Origin: DATBGO01 sp036558005
Lineage (GTDB): Bacteria; Actinomycetota; Actinomycetes; Streptosporangiales; Streptosporangiaceae
Direction: 5' to 3'
Length of the DNA: 64,000 bases
NCBI GenBank assembly: GCA_036558005.1
Contig: DATBGO010000014.1
Location: 51,996 to 115,995 of the forward strand
Below, in pieces: positions 34,201 to 41,125 of this stretch (its first letter is position 1; each line of letters starts with the position of its first letter). The notes beneath the pieces were generated by a model. That model was not told the origin of the DNA. It ran no database searches and saw only the letters and a list, made by a program, of their open reading frames with translations. The position numbers and the translations under genes are program-made.

Positions 34201-35609
34201 GGATGCGGAGTCCGGAACCCGGTGGACGGCGGGATCAGCCCGGTGCTGAGCGCCAGGACCGTCTTGATCAGGCTGGCCGAGCCCGCGGCGGCCTTGGTGT
34301 GACCGATGTTCGCCTTGATGGAGCCGAGCGCCGCCTGCTGGCGGGTTCCCGCACGCAACTGCATCAGCGCGGTCAACTCGGCGACGTCACCAGATAGCGT
34401 TCCCGCTCCGTGTCCTTCAATCAACTGCACGTCGGCCGGGTCGATGCCAGCCCGCTGATAGGCCCGGTTCAGGGCGAGCAGGTGACTGGCCGGGTCGGCC
34501 TCGGCCGCCCCGGCCTGGCCGCCGGAGGACACACCCCAGCCGGCGATCTCGGCGTAGATGGGCACCCCGCCGTTCCTGGCGTCGGAGGCGCGCATGAGGA
34601 CGACCACGCCGCAGCCCTCGCCGGGCAGGAACCCGGTCGGGTTCTCGTCGTAGACCCGCACGTCACCGCTGGCCAGGGCGCCGGTCTTGGCCAGCCCCAC
34701 CAGTTCGAGCGGGTCCATGCTGAGGTCCACCCCGCCAGCCAGCGCGACATCAAGGTCGCCGGCCGCCAGCGCGGTGCACGCCGCCGCGACGGCCAGCAGC
34801 GACGAAGCGGACGAGCCGTCAACGGCCAGGCTGCCGCCGCGGAAGCCGAAATAGCTGCAGATCCGGGCCGAGATCGTGGCCGGCTTGCTGTCGGCCAGGG
34901 TCTCTGCGCTGATGCCCGGGAACGGCGCTAGGTAGCGGGTAGCGGCGTGCCGCAGCACCTGCGCCGCCCGGTCCCTGGGAATGTCGGTCCTGGCCAGCGC
35001 GTCAGCGAGCACCCGGCGGACATACGGCCAGCGCAGCCGCATGGCCGCCGCGCGGGAGGAGTCACCGGTCAGCGAGTTGCCGATGATCACCCCGGTACGC
35101 TGCGAGGCCAGCCCGCTGCCGCCGGGGAAGCCGGCCCCGGCCAGCGCCCGCGCCACCGTTTCCAGCGCCAGCCAGTGCGCCGGGTCAGCCGCCTGGTAGG
35201 CCCGCTCCGGAATGTCGAACGCCCGCCAGTCGAACCGCCAGCCCTCCAGCAAGGCGGCCCGGGTGCTGTAGGTCGCGTCAGGGGTCGACGGGTCAGCGCT
35301 GTAGTAGTCAAGCAGGTCAATCCGGCAGGGCGGCAGCCGCCGGAAGGCCCGGCGCCGGGTCAGCACAACGTCGAGCAGCGCCGCCGGGTCGTCCGCGTCG
35401 GGCAGCCGGCAGCCCATGCCGACCACGGCGATCGGCTCATCGGGCGCGGCCGGCCGAACCAGCGCCGCGGCGCTGCGGCGCCGCTGCCCGGCAGGCGGAT
35501 TTACCGGGTCAGCTCCCGGCGCTTCGGAAATAGTCTCGCGCTCAGGCTGACGAGTATCCAGAAAGTGCCGAACTGGGCGCAGCAATTGCGCACGCGAACG
35601 AATATCCAT
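28272..35609 (-). CDS. Degenerate iterative type I PKS-like protein (KS-AT-KR-DH), catalytic residues replaced
   Basis: 2,445 aa without frameshift, with the overall sequence style of enediyne/PksE-like iterative synthases. KS (about 58-500) has VDGSSASSL, so the Cys expected in DxACSSSL is Ser267; the His motifs EGHGAGT and NIGHTKAAAG remain. AT has VGHGQGE, with Gly802 in place of the nucleophile Ser. A Pro/Gly/Ala-rich linker follows in which I see no carrier-protein DSL-type serine. KR (about 1355-1560) keeps GTGGAG and Ser1477, but the Tyr position reads Leu (GVLALASG). DH has DYQIDGICVLPP, with Tyr1617 in place of the catalytic His. The C-terminal third has two minisatellite regions. 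It may be a non-catalytic scaffold or a decaying gene; the intact frame favours some retained role. Confidence 0.8.
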   Translation of the reverse strand: MDIRSRAQLLRPVRHFLDTRQPERETISEAPGADPVNPPAGQRRRSAAALVRPAAPDEPIAVVGMGCRLPDADDPAALLDVVLTRRRAFRRLPPCRIDLLDYYSADPSTPDATYSTRAALLEGWRFDWRAFDIPERAYQAADPAHWLALETVARALAGAGFPGGSGLASQRTGVIIGNSLTGDSSRAAAMRLRWPYVRRVLADALARTDIPRDRAAQVLRHAATRYLAPFPGISAETLADSKPATISARICSYFGFRGGSLAVDGSSASSLLAVAAACTALAAGDLDVALAGGVDLSMDPLELVGLAKTGALASGDVRVYDENPTGFLPGEGCGVVVLMRASDARNGGVPIYAEIAGWGVSSGGQAGAAEADPASHLLALNRAYQRAGIDPADVQLIEGHGAGTLSGDVAELTALMQLRAGTRQQAALGSIKANIGHTKAAAGSASLIKTVLALSTGLIPPSTGFRTPHPLLCDSDSSLWLPDAPSAWPDGIRIAGVSAMGTGGGNAHIVLRGWPDRGRHKARHATGQPGGRGPAGDGFATADVTAGGGAADGDDSRGLTGRAERSRSWRTGPWRGPARDGSARYGSNRDRSARDRAGRDGTGRDSSARVATAEVGAELAARGWLPTGGTSRSAAYLLHAADRSAMHELLARIAQIAPWLSDGEMSDLACQLARDARVQGPVRVAIVASRQEQLARLARDGMTLLPRLADGLLAVRPGLYAADRADGRVTLLLPGSQPDGTQLERAQQERADPGSGPGQEDEPDEAAGHYHPGSADTVRIALSALSWLDRLGVRACAAVGHGQGELAGLAWAGCMAESDAIALASQLAEIVATAQAQHSGPAERAARLRTAAARLKLFPPTRRLIAASTGRELEAILDVTEVLCAQLDPSAAGDEALRAGAVGASLFLETGPGRALTDAVSAWSPVPAVSLAAGTGTGKDAARAVAALFAVGALANPEVLPAGQPARPIDIWRDQVFITNPCQSPGRPAIPAQARRELPAGSSPEPALAPAGQAAAAAALTAPAATRPASTSPALAEEPDSPQVTGSPGPDGTRPDSTGPGNAGPGSPGQDSPGQDSSTGPGNPGPAALHQPPRDARPFGPRPYVPVPPGPAAPATGSAAASPPGASTSADPAGPAGEGLVSTGPASAAGPAHAAGPAGAAADGDGEPDDPVPGAAPWVRAFVERLDPVDWDPPVPGIAQRWRIRSSAREAFRPLVSQLFTDDSSAHRVLAIVPDPADPACCVSALLAAQDAITYGQLVVITHGPGFTGFFASLHAEHPGLGITVLRVPESADGMRHAQRFAVTEPGRFFELVIDVAGRPHRTSMVPVQPAGRGNFPLGPTDVVLVSRGTGGAGLAVAQVLACCGAAIAVIGRADPAGDSDVVAGLDKLRAAGARVSSELADMGSKAEMAAAVGRIERKLGMVTAIVHAAEPGAPRPLGGLTETGLRANVAAQTAGLGQLLGAVKRERIRLIVSFGSIVGRYGLARAGVLALASGSLACQAERAAETIAGCQALHVDWPTWTGPAPRRPAIAERLTRAGVRPIPVDEGSRLLLKMLTTPDFPARAAVHGRIGTLGPRGGAGYRNGRFIQAARIHYPGVELVCEAQLSTAADPYLADYQIDGICVLPPAMALEAMAQAATVLAGGPVRHAASVSADSPVVIPSGSNASAVIRICAVRDSDTVTVALRCADSGFAVDHLRAVFDCGPAGQDEPSPLVSLPELAEMAASDAGIVDGTELYGPVCFQAGRFRRAALLPEVTSRSCRALVIGGDDQPWFASLDDETGDLLVLGSPGLADATWHVLQACVPHRRLQLAGCDKVRFSGRAADGIIEVRAVRAARTGQAEETELARDGELARDGELARDGELAGGGEPAPGTELAPGDEQARRAGHAQRAQAQRTGQAQRTGQAQGMGQAQRTGQAQGMGQAQRTGQAQRTDQAQGTDQAQGTDQAQRAGQAQRAGQAQRTARAPARQPMIPRQAGGSPPGSRPAPLPPQVWDVEAVDSAGRPLITWTGLRLRDAGPLPRTAKWPPALLAVYLEHSAVSFGLDPELRVALARSHPDDNAAVPRPALPADDTGTPVRKVAPGCVAAGTGPLAGYELSVWAEQQVACSWTAAKPDDSAEEAALGLGRADQGEHGPGHGEASRGRGETGPRRGETGPGRTETGRAGDLSGPDPGGPDPGGPELGEPELGGPDLGGPDLGRRPDLGGLDLDGLDLGGLDLDGLELGGLAADLRDRLGDPPAVLAARLTALADCLAAGGAPPVAEWADVSVTGEWLRLRVAGAELACAAVWLDGVREQVAVALMTGSPVPPRRRELAAAASRSSSAALPVGAAASRSAGPAASRSAGPADSQAAGQAGSPSGSPVGPAANQAAKAAGQAGQSARQANPPGGVSPPHRRGGQASYPGRVGSQASPASQPSQAGLSGRSRGQSREKSRGKARGRPGKDAR
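28935..29118 (-). repeat. 15-bp minisatellite in the PKS-like gene
   Basis: Repeated 15-bp units such as CAGGTCCAGCCCGCC encode a run of DLGGL, DLDGL and PDLGG-type pentapeptides, about twelve in all. The frame is kept throughout. Confidence 0.75.
29719..29941 (-). repeat. 18-bp minisatellite in the PKS-like gene
   Basis: About twelve 18-bp units of the type GCGCTGTGCCTGACCGGT encode hexapeptides such as AQRTGQ and AQGTDQ. A shorter 18-bp array lies just beyond it (about 30020-30085) and encodes ELARDG units. Unit variants alternate, which suggests unequal exchange. Confidence 0.8.
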
Positions 35610-35951
35610 TGCTCCCCCGAAAGTGGCCTAATTCCCCCTGGGCCGACCCAGCCACGATTCGCCGCACGCAGCTCAAGCCCCCTGTTGCCAGTGCTGCGCG
35701 CCGACCCGCACGACGCCCGCGGATGGGTGACAAGACATTATTGGCGGTCCGCCTGCCGGTCAAGGCGGAATGTCAAAGCAACCCGCACGGGCAGCGCGGA
35801 GAATTCATCAATGACTTGCTATCTTTAGCGGTAAGCAGGTGATTAAGTCAGACACAGCGGCCAATCCGGGGTTTGACCGGTACCTGGCCGGACCTGGCCG
35901 CCGTCGCGCTCGTCCGCCATGCCGCCGGCTGGGCGGGCGATGCGCTAAGCT
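35610..35951 (-). promoter_or_regulatory. Divergent promoter region between the PKS-like gene and the leuS leader
   Basis: This 342-base stretch should hold promoters for both directions. A TTGACC at 35873-35878 and TAAGCT at 35946-35951 are weak plus-strand candidates, and the part near 35700-35850 is less GC-rich. No gene or clear operator was seen. Confidence 0.3.
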
Positions 35952-35957
35952 ATGCGC

Positions 35958-35987
35958 ATGCGTTCCGTACGGCTGCTCCTTACCTAG
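35958..35987 (+). CDS. Leucine-codon leader peptide of leuS
   Basis: The frame ATG 35958 to TAG 35987 encodes MRSVRLLLT, with three consecutive Leu codons (CTG CTC CTT, 35973-35981). An in-frame ATG two codons earlier (35952) is an alternative start. A TAAGCT box 7 bases before A35958 would make the transcript leaderless. The peptide precedes a hairpin and a strong terminator in front of leucyl-tRNA synthetase, the arrangement expected for attenuation by charged tRNA-Leu. Confidence 0.65.
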   Translation: MRSVRLLLT

Positions 35988-36018
35988 CCGCGCCGACTGA
36001 CCTGTCGTTTGGCGCGGC

Positions 36019-36047
36019 TGCCCCTCGTGACCGAGGGGCATTTTGTT
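36019..36047 (+). terminator. Attenuator terminator of leuS
   Basis: A perfect stem, TGCCCCTCG (36019-36027) and CGAGGGGCA (36032-36040), with a TGAC loop, is followed by TTTTGTTT. It is the best intrinsic terminator in the window yet lies 52 bases before the leuS start. A second stem, AGCCGCGCC (35986-35994) with GGCGCGGCT (36011-36019), begins inside the leader peptide stop codon and shares one base with the terminator. Confidence 0.75.
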
Positions 36048-36098
36048 TGGCAGCCGAGTCCCGGCGCGGAGCCGGGCCTGATCAACCGCGAGGACCCC

Positions 36099-38585
36099 AT
36101 GACAGCCGCCGAGAACGCGGAGCGGACACAACACTACGATCCACGGGCGATCCAGGAGAAGTGGCAGGCCCGGTGGGCCGCGATGGACCAGTTCGCGGCC
36201 AGCGACGACCCGGCCGACGAGCGGCCGCGGACCTACATCCTGGACATGTTCCCCTACCCCTCCGGCGATCTGCACATGGGGCACGCGGAGGCGTACGCGA
36301 TCGGGGACGCGGTTGCCCGCTACTTCTTCCAGCGCGGGCACAACGTGCTGCACCCGATCGGCTGGGACGCGTTCGGCCTGCCCGCCGAGAACGCGGCGAT
36401 CAGGAACAACACGCACCCGGCCGACTGGACGTACGCGAACATCGAGACCCAGGCGGCCTCGTTCCGCCGGTACGGGGTGTCCTTCGACTGGTCCCGCCGG
36501 TTCCACACCTGCGACCCGGACTACTACCGCTGGAACCAGTGGCTGTTCCTGCGGTTCTACGAGCGGGGCCTGGCCTACCGCAAGGACGGCTACGTCAACT
36601 GGTGCCCGGTTGACCAGACCGTGCTGGCCAACGAGCAGGTCATCGACGGCAGGTGCGAGCGGTGCGGGTCCGAGGTCGTCCGCCGGGTGCTGACCCAGTG
36701 GTACTTCAAGATCACCGAGTACGCGGACCGGCTGCTGGCTGACATGGCGGGCCTGGAGGGGCACTGGCCCGACCCGGTGCTGCTGATGCAGCGCAACTGG
36801 ATCGGCCGCAGCGAGGGCGCCGAGGTCAGGTTCACGATCGAGGGACGGGACGAGCCGGTGACGGTGTTCACCACCCGGCCCGACACCCTGTATGGCGCCA
36901 CGTTCTTCGTGATCGCCGCCGACTCGCCGCTGGCCGAGGAGGTCTGCGCCCCGTCGCACCGCGGTGAGCTGGCCGCCTACCTGGCCGAGGTGGGGAAGCT
37001 GACCGACATCGAGCGGCAGTCCACCGACCGGCCCAAGACCGGGGTCTTCCTGGGCCGGTACGCGGTCAACCCGGTCAACGGCGAGCGGATCCCGGTCTGG
37101 GCGGCCGACTACGTGCTGCCCGACTACGGCACCGGCGCCATCATGGCGGTGCCCGCGCACGACCAGCGCGACCTGGACTTCGCCCGGGAGTTCGGGCTGC
37201 CGGTCCAGGTGGTCGTGGACACCGGCGGGCCCGACCCGGCCCAGACCGGGGAAGCCACCCCAGGCGAGGGGAAGCTGATCAACTCCGGCTCGCTGAACGG
37301 GCTGTCCAAGGCTGATGCGATCGCCGCGATCACCGCCGAGCTGGCCGAGCGCGGCGAGGGCCGGGCCGCGGTCAGCTACCGGCTGCGCGACTGGCTGGTC
37401 TCCCGGCAGCGGTTCTGGGGCACGCCGATCCCGGTGCTGTACTGCGAGTCGTGCGGTGAGGTGCCGGTGCCCGACGAGCAGCTGCCGGTGCTGCTGCCCG
37501 ACCTGCGCGGCCAGGACCTGGCGCCCAAGGGCGCCTCGCCGCTGGCCGCGGCCTCGGCCTGGGTCAGCACCGAATGCCCCAAGTGCGGCGGCCCGGCGAC
37601 CCGGGACACCGACACCATGGACACGTTCGTGGACTCGTCCTGGTACTTCCTGCGTTACTGCTCGCCGTCATATGAGGCCGGGCCGTTCGACGTCGAGGCG
37701 GTGCGCCGGTGGGCGCCGGTGTACCTGTACGTGGGCGGCAGCGAGCACGCGATCCTGCACCTGATGTACAGCAGGTTCTTCGTCAAGGTGCTGCACGACA
37801 TGCACATGGTCGACTTCGCCGAGCCGTTCGACCGGCTGCTGAACCAGGGGCAGGTGATCAACCAGGGCCGGTCGATGTCGAAGTCGCTGGGCAACGGCGT
37901 CGACCTGGGCGAGCAGCTGGCCGCGCACGGGGTCGACGCGATCCGGCTGACCATGATCTTCGCCAGCCCGCCCGCTGACGACATCGACTGGGCGGACGTC
38001 CGGCCGGAGGCGACGGTCAAGTTCCTGGGCCGGGTGTGGCGGCTGGCGGCCGACGTCGGGGCCGGCCGGGACGGGCGCCCGCTGGCCGACGGTGACCTGG
38101 AACTGCGCAAGGTCACCCATCACACCATCGACGAGGTGACCAGGCTGATCGAGTCGCGGCGGCTGAACGTCGCGGTGGCCCGGCTGATGGAGCTGGCGAC
38201 CGCGACCCGCCGCACCATCGACTCCGGCCCGGGCGCGGCCGACCCGGCGGTGCGGGAGGCGACCGAGACGATGTGCGTTCTGCTGTCGCTGTTCGCCCCT
38301 TACACCGCGGAGGAATGCTGGGAGCTGCTGGGGCACGAGCCGTCGGTGGCGCTGGCGGGCTGGCCGTCGGTGGATCCGGCGCTGCTGGTCGAGGACACGG
38401 TCACCTGCGTCGTGCAGGTCGCGGGCAAGGTGCGGGACCGGCTGGACGTGCCGCCGGGCATCGGCGAGGACGAGCTGCGCGAGCTGGCGCTGGCTGCGCC
38501 GGGGGTGGCCAGGACCCTGGCCGGGCGCGGGGTGCGGATGGTCATCGTCCGGCCGCCCAAGCTGGTCAACATCGTGCCGGACTGA
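36099..38585 (+). CDS. leuS: Leucyl-tRNA synthetase
   Basis: 828 aa, the usual bacterial length. The enzyme charges tRNA-Leu. Class I signatures are present: PYPSGDLHMGH (HIGH motif) near residue 50 and GRSMSKSLGN (KMSKS motif) near 590. The editing (CP1) domain contains TVFTTRPDTLYGATF and, further on, the ALPDYGTGAIMAVPAHDQRD-like stretch. A four-Cys zinc-type motif is formed by CERCG and CPKCG segments. The start at 36099 fits the family N terminus (AERTQHYDPRAIQEKWQ) and has CGAGGA upstream; a longer frame back to 36009 would cross the attenuator hairpin. Expression is probably controlled by the leader at 35958-36047. Confidence 0.96.
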   Translation: MTAAENAERTQHYDPRAIQEKWQARWAAMDQFAASDDPADERPRTYILDMFPYPSGDLHMGHAEAYAIGDAVARYFFQRGHNVLHPIGWDAFGLPAENAAIRNNTHPADWTYANIETQAASFRRYGVSFDWSRRFHTCDPDYYRWNQWLFLRFYERGLAYRKDGYVNWCPVDQTVLANEQVIDGRCERCGSEVVRRVLTQWYFKITEYADRLLADMAGLEGHWPDPVLLMQRNWIGRSEGAEVRFTIEGRDEPVTVFTTRPDTLYGATFFVIAADSPLAEEVCAPSHRGELAAYLAEVGKLTDIERQSTDRPKTGVFLGRYAVNPVNGERIPVWAADYVLPDYGTGAIMAVPAHDQRDLDFAREFGLPVQVVVDTGGPDPAQTGEATPGEGKLINSGSLNGLSKADAIAAITAELAERGEGRAAVSYRLRDWLVSRQRFWGTPIPVLYCESCGEVPVPDEQLPVLLPDLRGQDLAPKGASPLAAASAWVSTECPKCGGPATRDTDTMDTFVDSSWYFLRYCSPSYEAGPFDVEAVRRWAPVYLYVGGSEHAILHLMYSRFFVKVLHDMHMVDFAEPFDRLLNQGQVINQGRSMSKSLGNGVDLGEQLAAHGVDAIRLTMIFASPPADDIDWADVRPEATVKFLGRVWRLAADVGAGRDGRPLADGDLELRKVTHHTIDEVTRLIESRRLNVAVARLMELATATRRTIDSGPGAADPAVREATETMCVLLSLFAPYTAEECWELLGHEPSVALAGWPSVDPALLVEDTVTCVVQVAGKVRDRLDVPPGIGEDELRELALAAPGVARTLAGRGVRMVIVRPPKLVNIVPD

Positions 38586-38636
38586 GCGGGCTGGCCAGCG
38601 CGGCTCGTCCGCGGAGCTGGCCGGCCGGCGGGCTGG

Positions 38637-39425
38637 TCAGACGCGGCGCAGGACCGCGACGACCTTGCCCAGGATGGCGGCGTCGTCACCGGGGATCGGC
38701 GTGTAGGCGGGGTTGTGCGGCATCAGCCAGACGTGGCTGTCGGACCGCTTGAACGTCTTGACGGTCGCCTCGCCGTCGAGCATCGCCGCCACGATGTCGC
38801 CGTTCTCGGCGACCGGCTGCTGCCGGACGACGACCCAGTCGCCATCCGCGATAGCCGCGTTGATCATCGAGTCACCGACGACCTTCAGCAGGAACAGCGT
38901 GCCCTCGCCGACGATCTGCCGGGGGAGGGGGAACACATCTTCGATTGACTCCTCGGCCAGGATCGGGCCGCCAGCCGCGATCCGGCCGACCATCGGCACG
39001 TAGGCCGCCTCCTGCGAGGTGATGTCCATCGGCGCCTCATCGCTGACGGCCGGCTCGGGGCGGACCGCCGGGTGCCCGGGCAGCCGGACCTCGACGGTGC
39101 GCGGGCGGCCCGCGTCCCGCCGCAGGTAGCCCTTGCTCTGCAGGGTCGACAGCTGATACGAGACGCTGGACGTGCTGGTCAGGCCCACCGCCTCACCGAT
39201 CTCGCGCATCGAGGGCGGGTAGCCGCGGCGCTGCACGGAGTCCCTGATCACCTGGAGGACCTTGCGCTGCCGCCAGGTCAGCACATGGCCAGGATCGGGC
39301 CGGTCCGGCAGCTCGGTGACGATCGCCGGGACGCTGCCCTTCGGCTTGCGGCCTGGCCTGCCCTTCGGCCTGCCAGTCTCGGCCGAGCCCGCGCGCCGCT
39401 TCCCGTCGTCACTGGTGCTGGTCAT
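38637..39425 (-). CDS. lexA: LexA, SOS response repressor and autoprotease
   Basis: 262 aa. The wHTH domain (about 48-115) reads LTWRQRKVLQVIRDSVQRRG, then YPPSMREIGEAVGLTSTSSV. The Ala-Gly cleavage site lies in VGRIAAGGPI, the catalytic Ser in KVVGDSMINAAI and the Lys in GEATVKTFKR. The N-terminal basic extension (about 45 residues, RKPKGS) is common in actinobacteria. It is divergent from the LysM gene, with SOS boxes between them, and convergent with leuS. Confidence 0.97.
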   Translation of the reverse strand: MTSTSDDGKRRAGSAETGRPKGRPGRKPKGSVPAIVTELPDRPDPGHVLTWRQRKVLQVIRDSVQRRGYPPSMREIGEAVGLTSTSSVSYQLSTLQSKGYLRRDAGRPRTVEVRLPGHPAVRPEPAVSDEAPMDITSQEAAYVPMVGRIAAGGPILAEESIEDVFPLPRQIVGEGTLFLLKVVGDSMINAAIADGDWVVVRQQPVAENGDIVAAMLDGEATVKTFKRSDSHVWLMPHNPAYTPIPGDDAAILGKVVAVLRRV

Positions 39426-39485
39426 CTCGGGCCTCCGGCTCGGTGGGGATAGTACCGCCGACGGTAGCGGTTTCCGCGAGGTATC

Positions 39486-39501
39486 TCAAACATCTGTTCG
39501 A
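39486..39501 (-). promoter_or_regulatory. SOS box of lexA
   Basis: TCAAACATCTGTTCGA differs at two positions from the actinobacterial SOS consensus TCGAACATATGTTCGA. It lies 61 bases upstream of the lexA start, so autoregulation is expected. Confidence 0.75.
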
Positions 39502-39588
39502 CGACACGCGTAAATGTCGGAGCCTTGCGCTATGACTATACCGTATCTTCGTTCGATCGAACGAGTGTACGGTAGAACGTGAGTGCTA

Positions 39589-39604
39589 TCGAACTGTCGT
39601 TCGC
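39589..39604 (+). promoter_or_regulatory. SOS box of the LysM gene
   Basis: TCGAACTGTCGTTCGC matches the TCGAAC-N4-GTTCGA core except for the last base, 63 bases before the GTG at 39667. A separate palindrome GTTCGATCGAAC (39551-39562) lies between the two boxes. Confidence 0.7.
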
Positions 39605-39666
39605 CTGGCTGGTCATTCGCCAGCCGGCCGTGACGGCGGTTCGGTCGCCAGCGAGGGGAGGCCCGG

Positions 39667-40371
39667 GTGGGCGAGCTGAGTACCGCACTGGCGCGACCGG
39701 CGGCCGCGCCCTGCGAGCCGGTCAGCGAGCAGGTCAGGGTGCCCGCGCGGCGGCGGCCGTCAGGCCGGCCTCGGCCGCGGCTGGTGCCTCCGCTGGTGCC
39801 GCCGCAGCCGCCGCAGCCGCCGAAGCCGCCGCGTCCGGCTGCCGCTGGCCGTCAGCTGCGCTACCAGGTGAGTCAGCTGCAGGTCCGTCAGGTGCAGGTC
39901 AGCCAGGTGCGCGTGCACCGGGTGCGGGCCGGCCGGCCTGCCAGCCCGAACCGGCCCAGCCCCGCGCCCGCTGGTCGCGCCCCCGCTGGTGCCGGGCCGG
40001 CCAGCCGCGCGCAGGCTGGCCTGCGGCGGGCCCGGGCCGGGGCCGGGCGGCCGGGGCCGGTCCGGCTGACCAGGCGCGGCCGCACGGTGCTGGCCGTGCT
40101 CGCCATCCTGGCCACGCTCGCGGTGCTGGCGCTGCTGTGGCTGAGCGTGGCGGGCGGCGCGCAGGCGGCCGACCGCGGCCAGCGGGCCGGCTCGCCGTAC
40201 CAGGGGATGACCCAGGTCGTGGTCCGGCCAGGGCAGACGCTGTGGTCGATCGCCGCGGCCGCCGAGCCAGCCGCCGACCCGCGCGTCGTCGCCCAGCAGA
40301 TCATGGAGGTCAACGCGCTGAGCGGCGCGACGATTCAGGCGGGGCAGCTGCTCTGGGTGCCGCGCGGCTGA
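39667..40371 (+). CDS. LysM membrane protein, probable SOS-induced division regulator (ChiZ/DivS-like position)
   Basis: 234 aa. A long basic, Pro/Ala/Val-rich N-terminal region (residues 1-135, with QVSQLQVRQVQVSQ repeats) precedes one membrane segment (about 139-160). A C-terminal LysM domain follows (TQVVVRPGQTLWSIAAAAEP to IQAGQLLWVPRG), which binds peptidoglycan. The gene lies between lexA and nrdR, where mycobacteria have chiZ and corynebacteria divS, both SOS-induced proteins that hold back cell division. Sequence identity to them was not tested; the position, topology and SOS box support the role. The GTG start has GAGGGGAGG just upstream. Confidence 0.75.
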   Translation: MGELSTALARPAAAPCEPVSEQVRVPARRRPSGRPRPRLVPPLVPPQPPQPPKPPRPAAAGRQLRYQVSQLQVRQVQVSQVRVHRVRAGRPASPNRPSPAPAGRAPAGAGPASRAQAGLRRARAGAGRPGPVRLTRRGRTVLAVLAILATLAVLALLWLSVAGGAQAADRGQRAGSPYQGMTQVVVRPGQTLWSIAAAAEPAADPRVVAQQIMEVNALSGATIQAGQLLWVPRG

Positions 40372-40480
40372 CCGCGTGCCTGGCCGCGGTAGCGGCAGGC
40401 TGCCGCCGTCGCGGCTGGCCGCCCCGGGCGGGGCCGCAGCAGGACTTCCGCACAGGACTTGCGCCCGCGGGCCGACTGGA

Positions 40481-40512
40481 CCACAATATCTAGTAGTTAC
40501 ACCGCTGTAGTT
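40481..40512 (+). promoter_or_regulatory. NrdR-box-like sites before nrdR
   Basis: CCACAATATCTAGT (40481-40494) is close to the NrdR box consensus ACACWATATNTWGT. A weaker copy, ACACCGCTGTAGT, lies at 40499-40511. The spacing is shorter than the usual 31-32 bp between paired box centres, so only the first is convincing. Confidence 0.55.
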
Positions 40513-40571
40513 TTTCCACAGGTTGTGCTTGCCGGGAGGCATTCGGGGGCTCGCGAGGGAGGTGTGATCGC

Positions 40572-41042
40572 GTGTATTGCCCATACTGCAGGCATCAGGA
40601 CAGCCGAGTGATCGACAGCCGGACCGCTGAAGAGGGCGCCGCGATCCGCCGCCGCCGGTCCTGTCAGTCATGCGGGCGCAGGTTCACCACCCAGGAGACG
40701 GTGATCCTGATGGTCGCCAAGCGCAGCGGTGCGACCGAGCCGTTCACCCGGGACAAGATCGTCCGCGGCGTCCGGCGGGCCTGCCAGGGCCGGCCGGTCA
40801 CCGAGGGTCAGCTCGCGATCCTGGCCCAGCGGGTCGAGGACACGATCAGGAGCAGCGGCCAGGGCGAGGTCCCCTCGCATGAGGTCGGCCTGGCCATCCT
40901 CGGCCCGCTGCGCGACCTCGACGAGGTCGCCTACCTCAGGTTCGCGTCGGTGTACCGGGGCTTCGAGTCCCTCGCGGACTTCGAGGCGGAGATAGCCACG
41001 CTGCGCTCGGAGCATGTGGAGCAGCAGGTACCGGTCCGGTAG
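40572..41042 (+). CDS. nrdR: NrdR, transcriptional repressor of ribonucleotide reductase genes
   Basis: 156 aa. The N-terminal zinc ribbon is MYCPYC ... SCQSCGRRF, and an ATP-cone domain follows (KRSGATEPFTRDKIVRGVRR). NrdR senses ATP/dATP and represses nrd operons. The GTG start has GGGAGGTG upstream. It precedes nrdJ by 83 bases, probably in one transcript, and the NrdR-box-like site at 40481 suggests autoregulation. Confidence 0.95.
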   Translation: MYCPYCRHQDSRVIDSRTAEEGAAIRRRRSCQSCGRRFTTQETVILMVAKRSGATEPFTRDKIVRGVRRACQGRPVTEGQLAILAQRVEDTIRSSGQGEVPSHEVGLAILGPLRDLDEVAYLRFASVYRGFESLADFEAEIATLRSEHVEQQVPVR

Positions 41043-41125
41043 GCACCGGGCAGCGGCAGCAGACATCAGCACAGGGCCCGGCCGGGCCCGCGACGGGTCC
41101 AGCCGGATCCTGGAGGGGGAAGGAC

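Noticed and set aside
28112..34931. Long plus-strand and alternative minus-strand frames across the PKS-like gene
   Set aside because: They are shadows of a GC-rich gene with repeats: no ribosome sites, low-complexity Pro/Arg/Ala/Gly translations and no domains. The minus-strand 28272-35609 frame has real KS, KR and DH sequence.
35542..35763. Small minus-strand frame upstream of the PKS-like gene
   Set aside because: It overlaps the PKS start, has no ribosome site and no recognisable sequence.
41043..41125. Cobalamin riboswitch before nrdJ
   Set aside because: The gap is only 83 bases and no B12-box sequence is visible.
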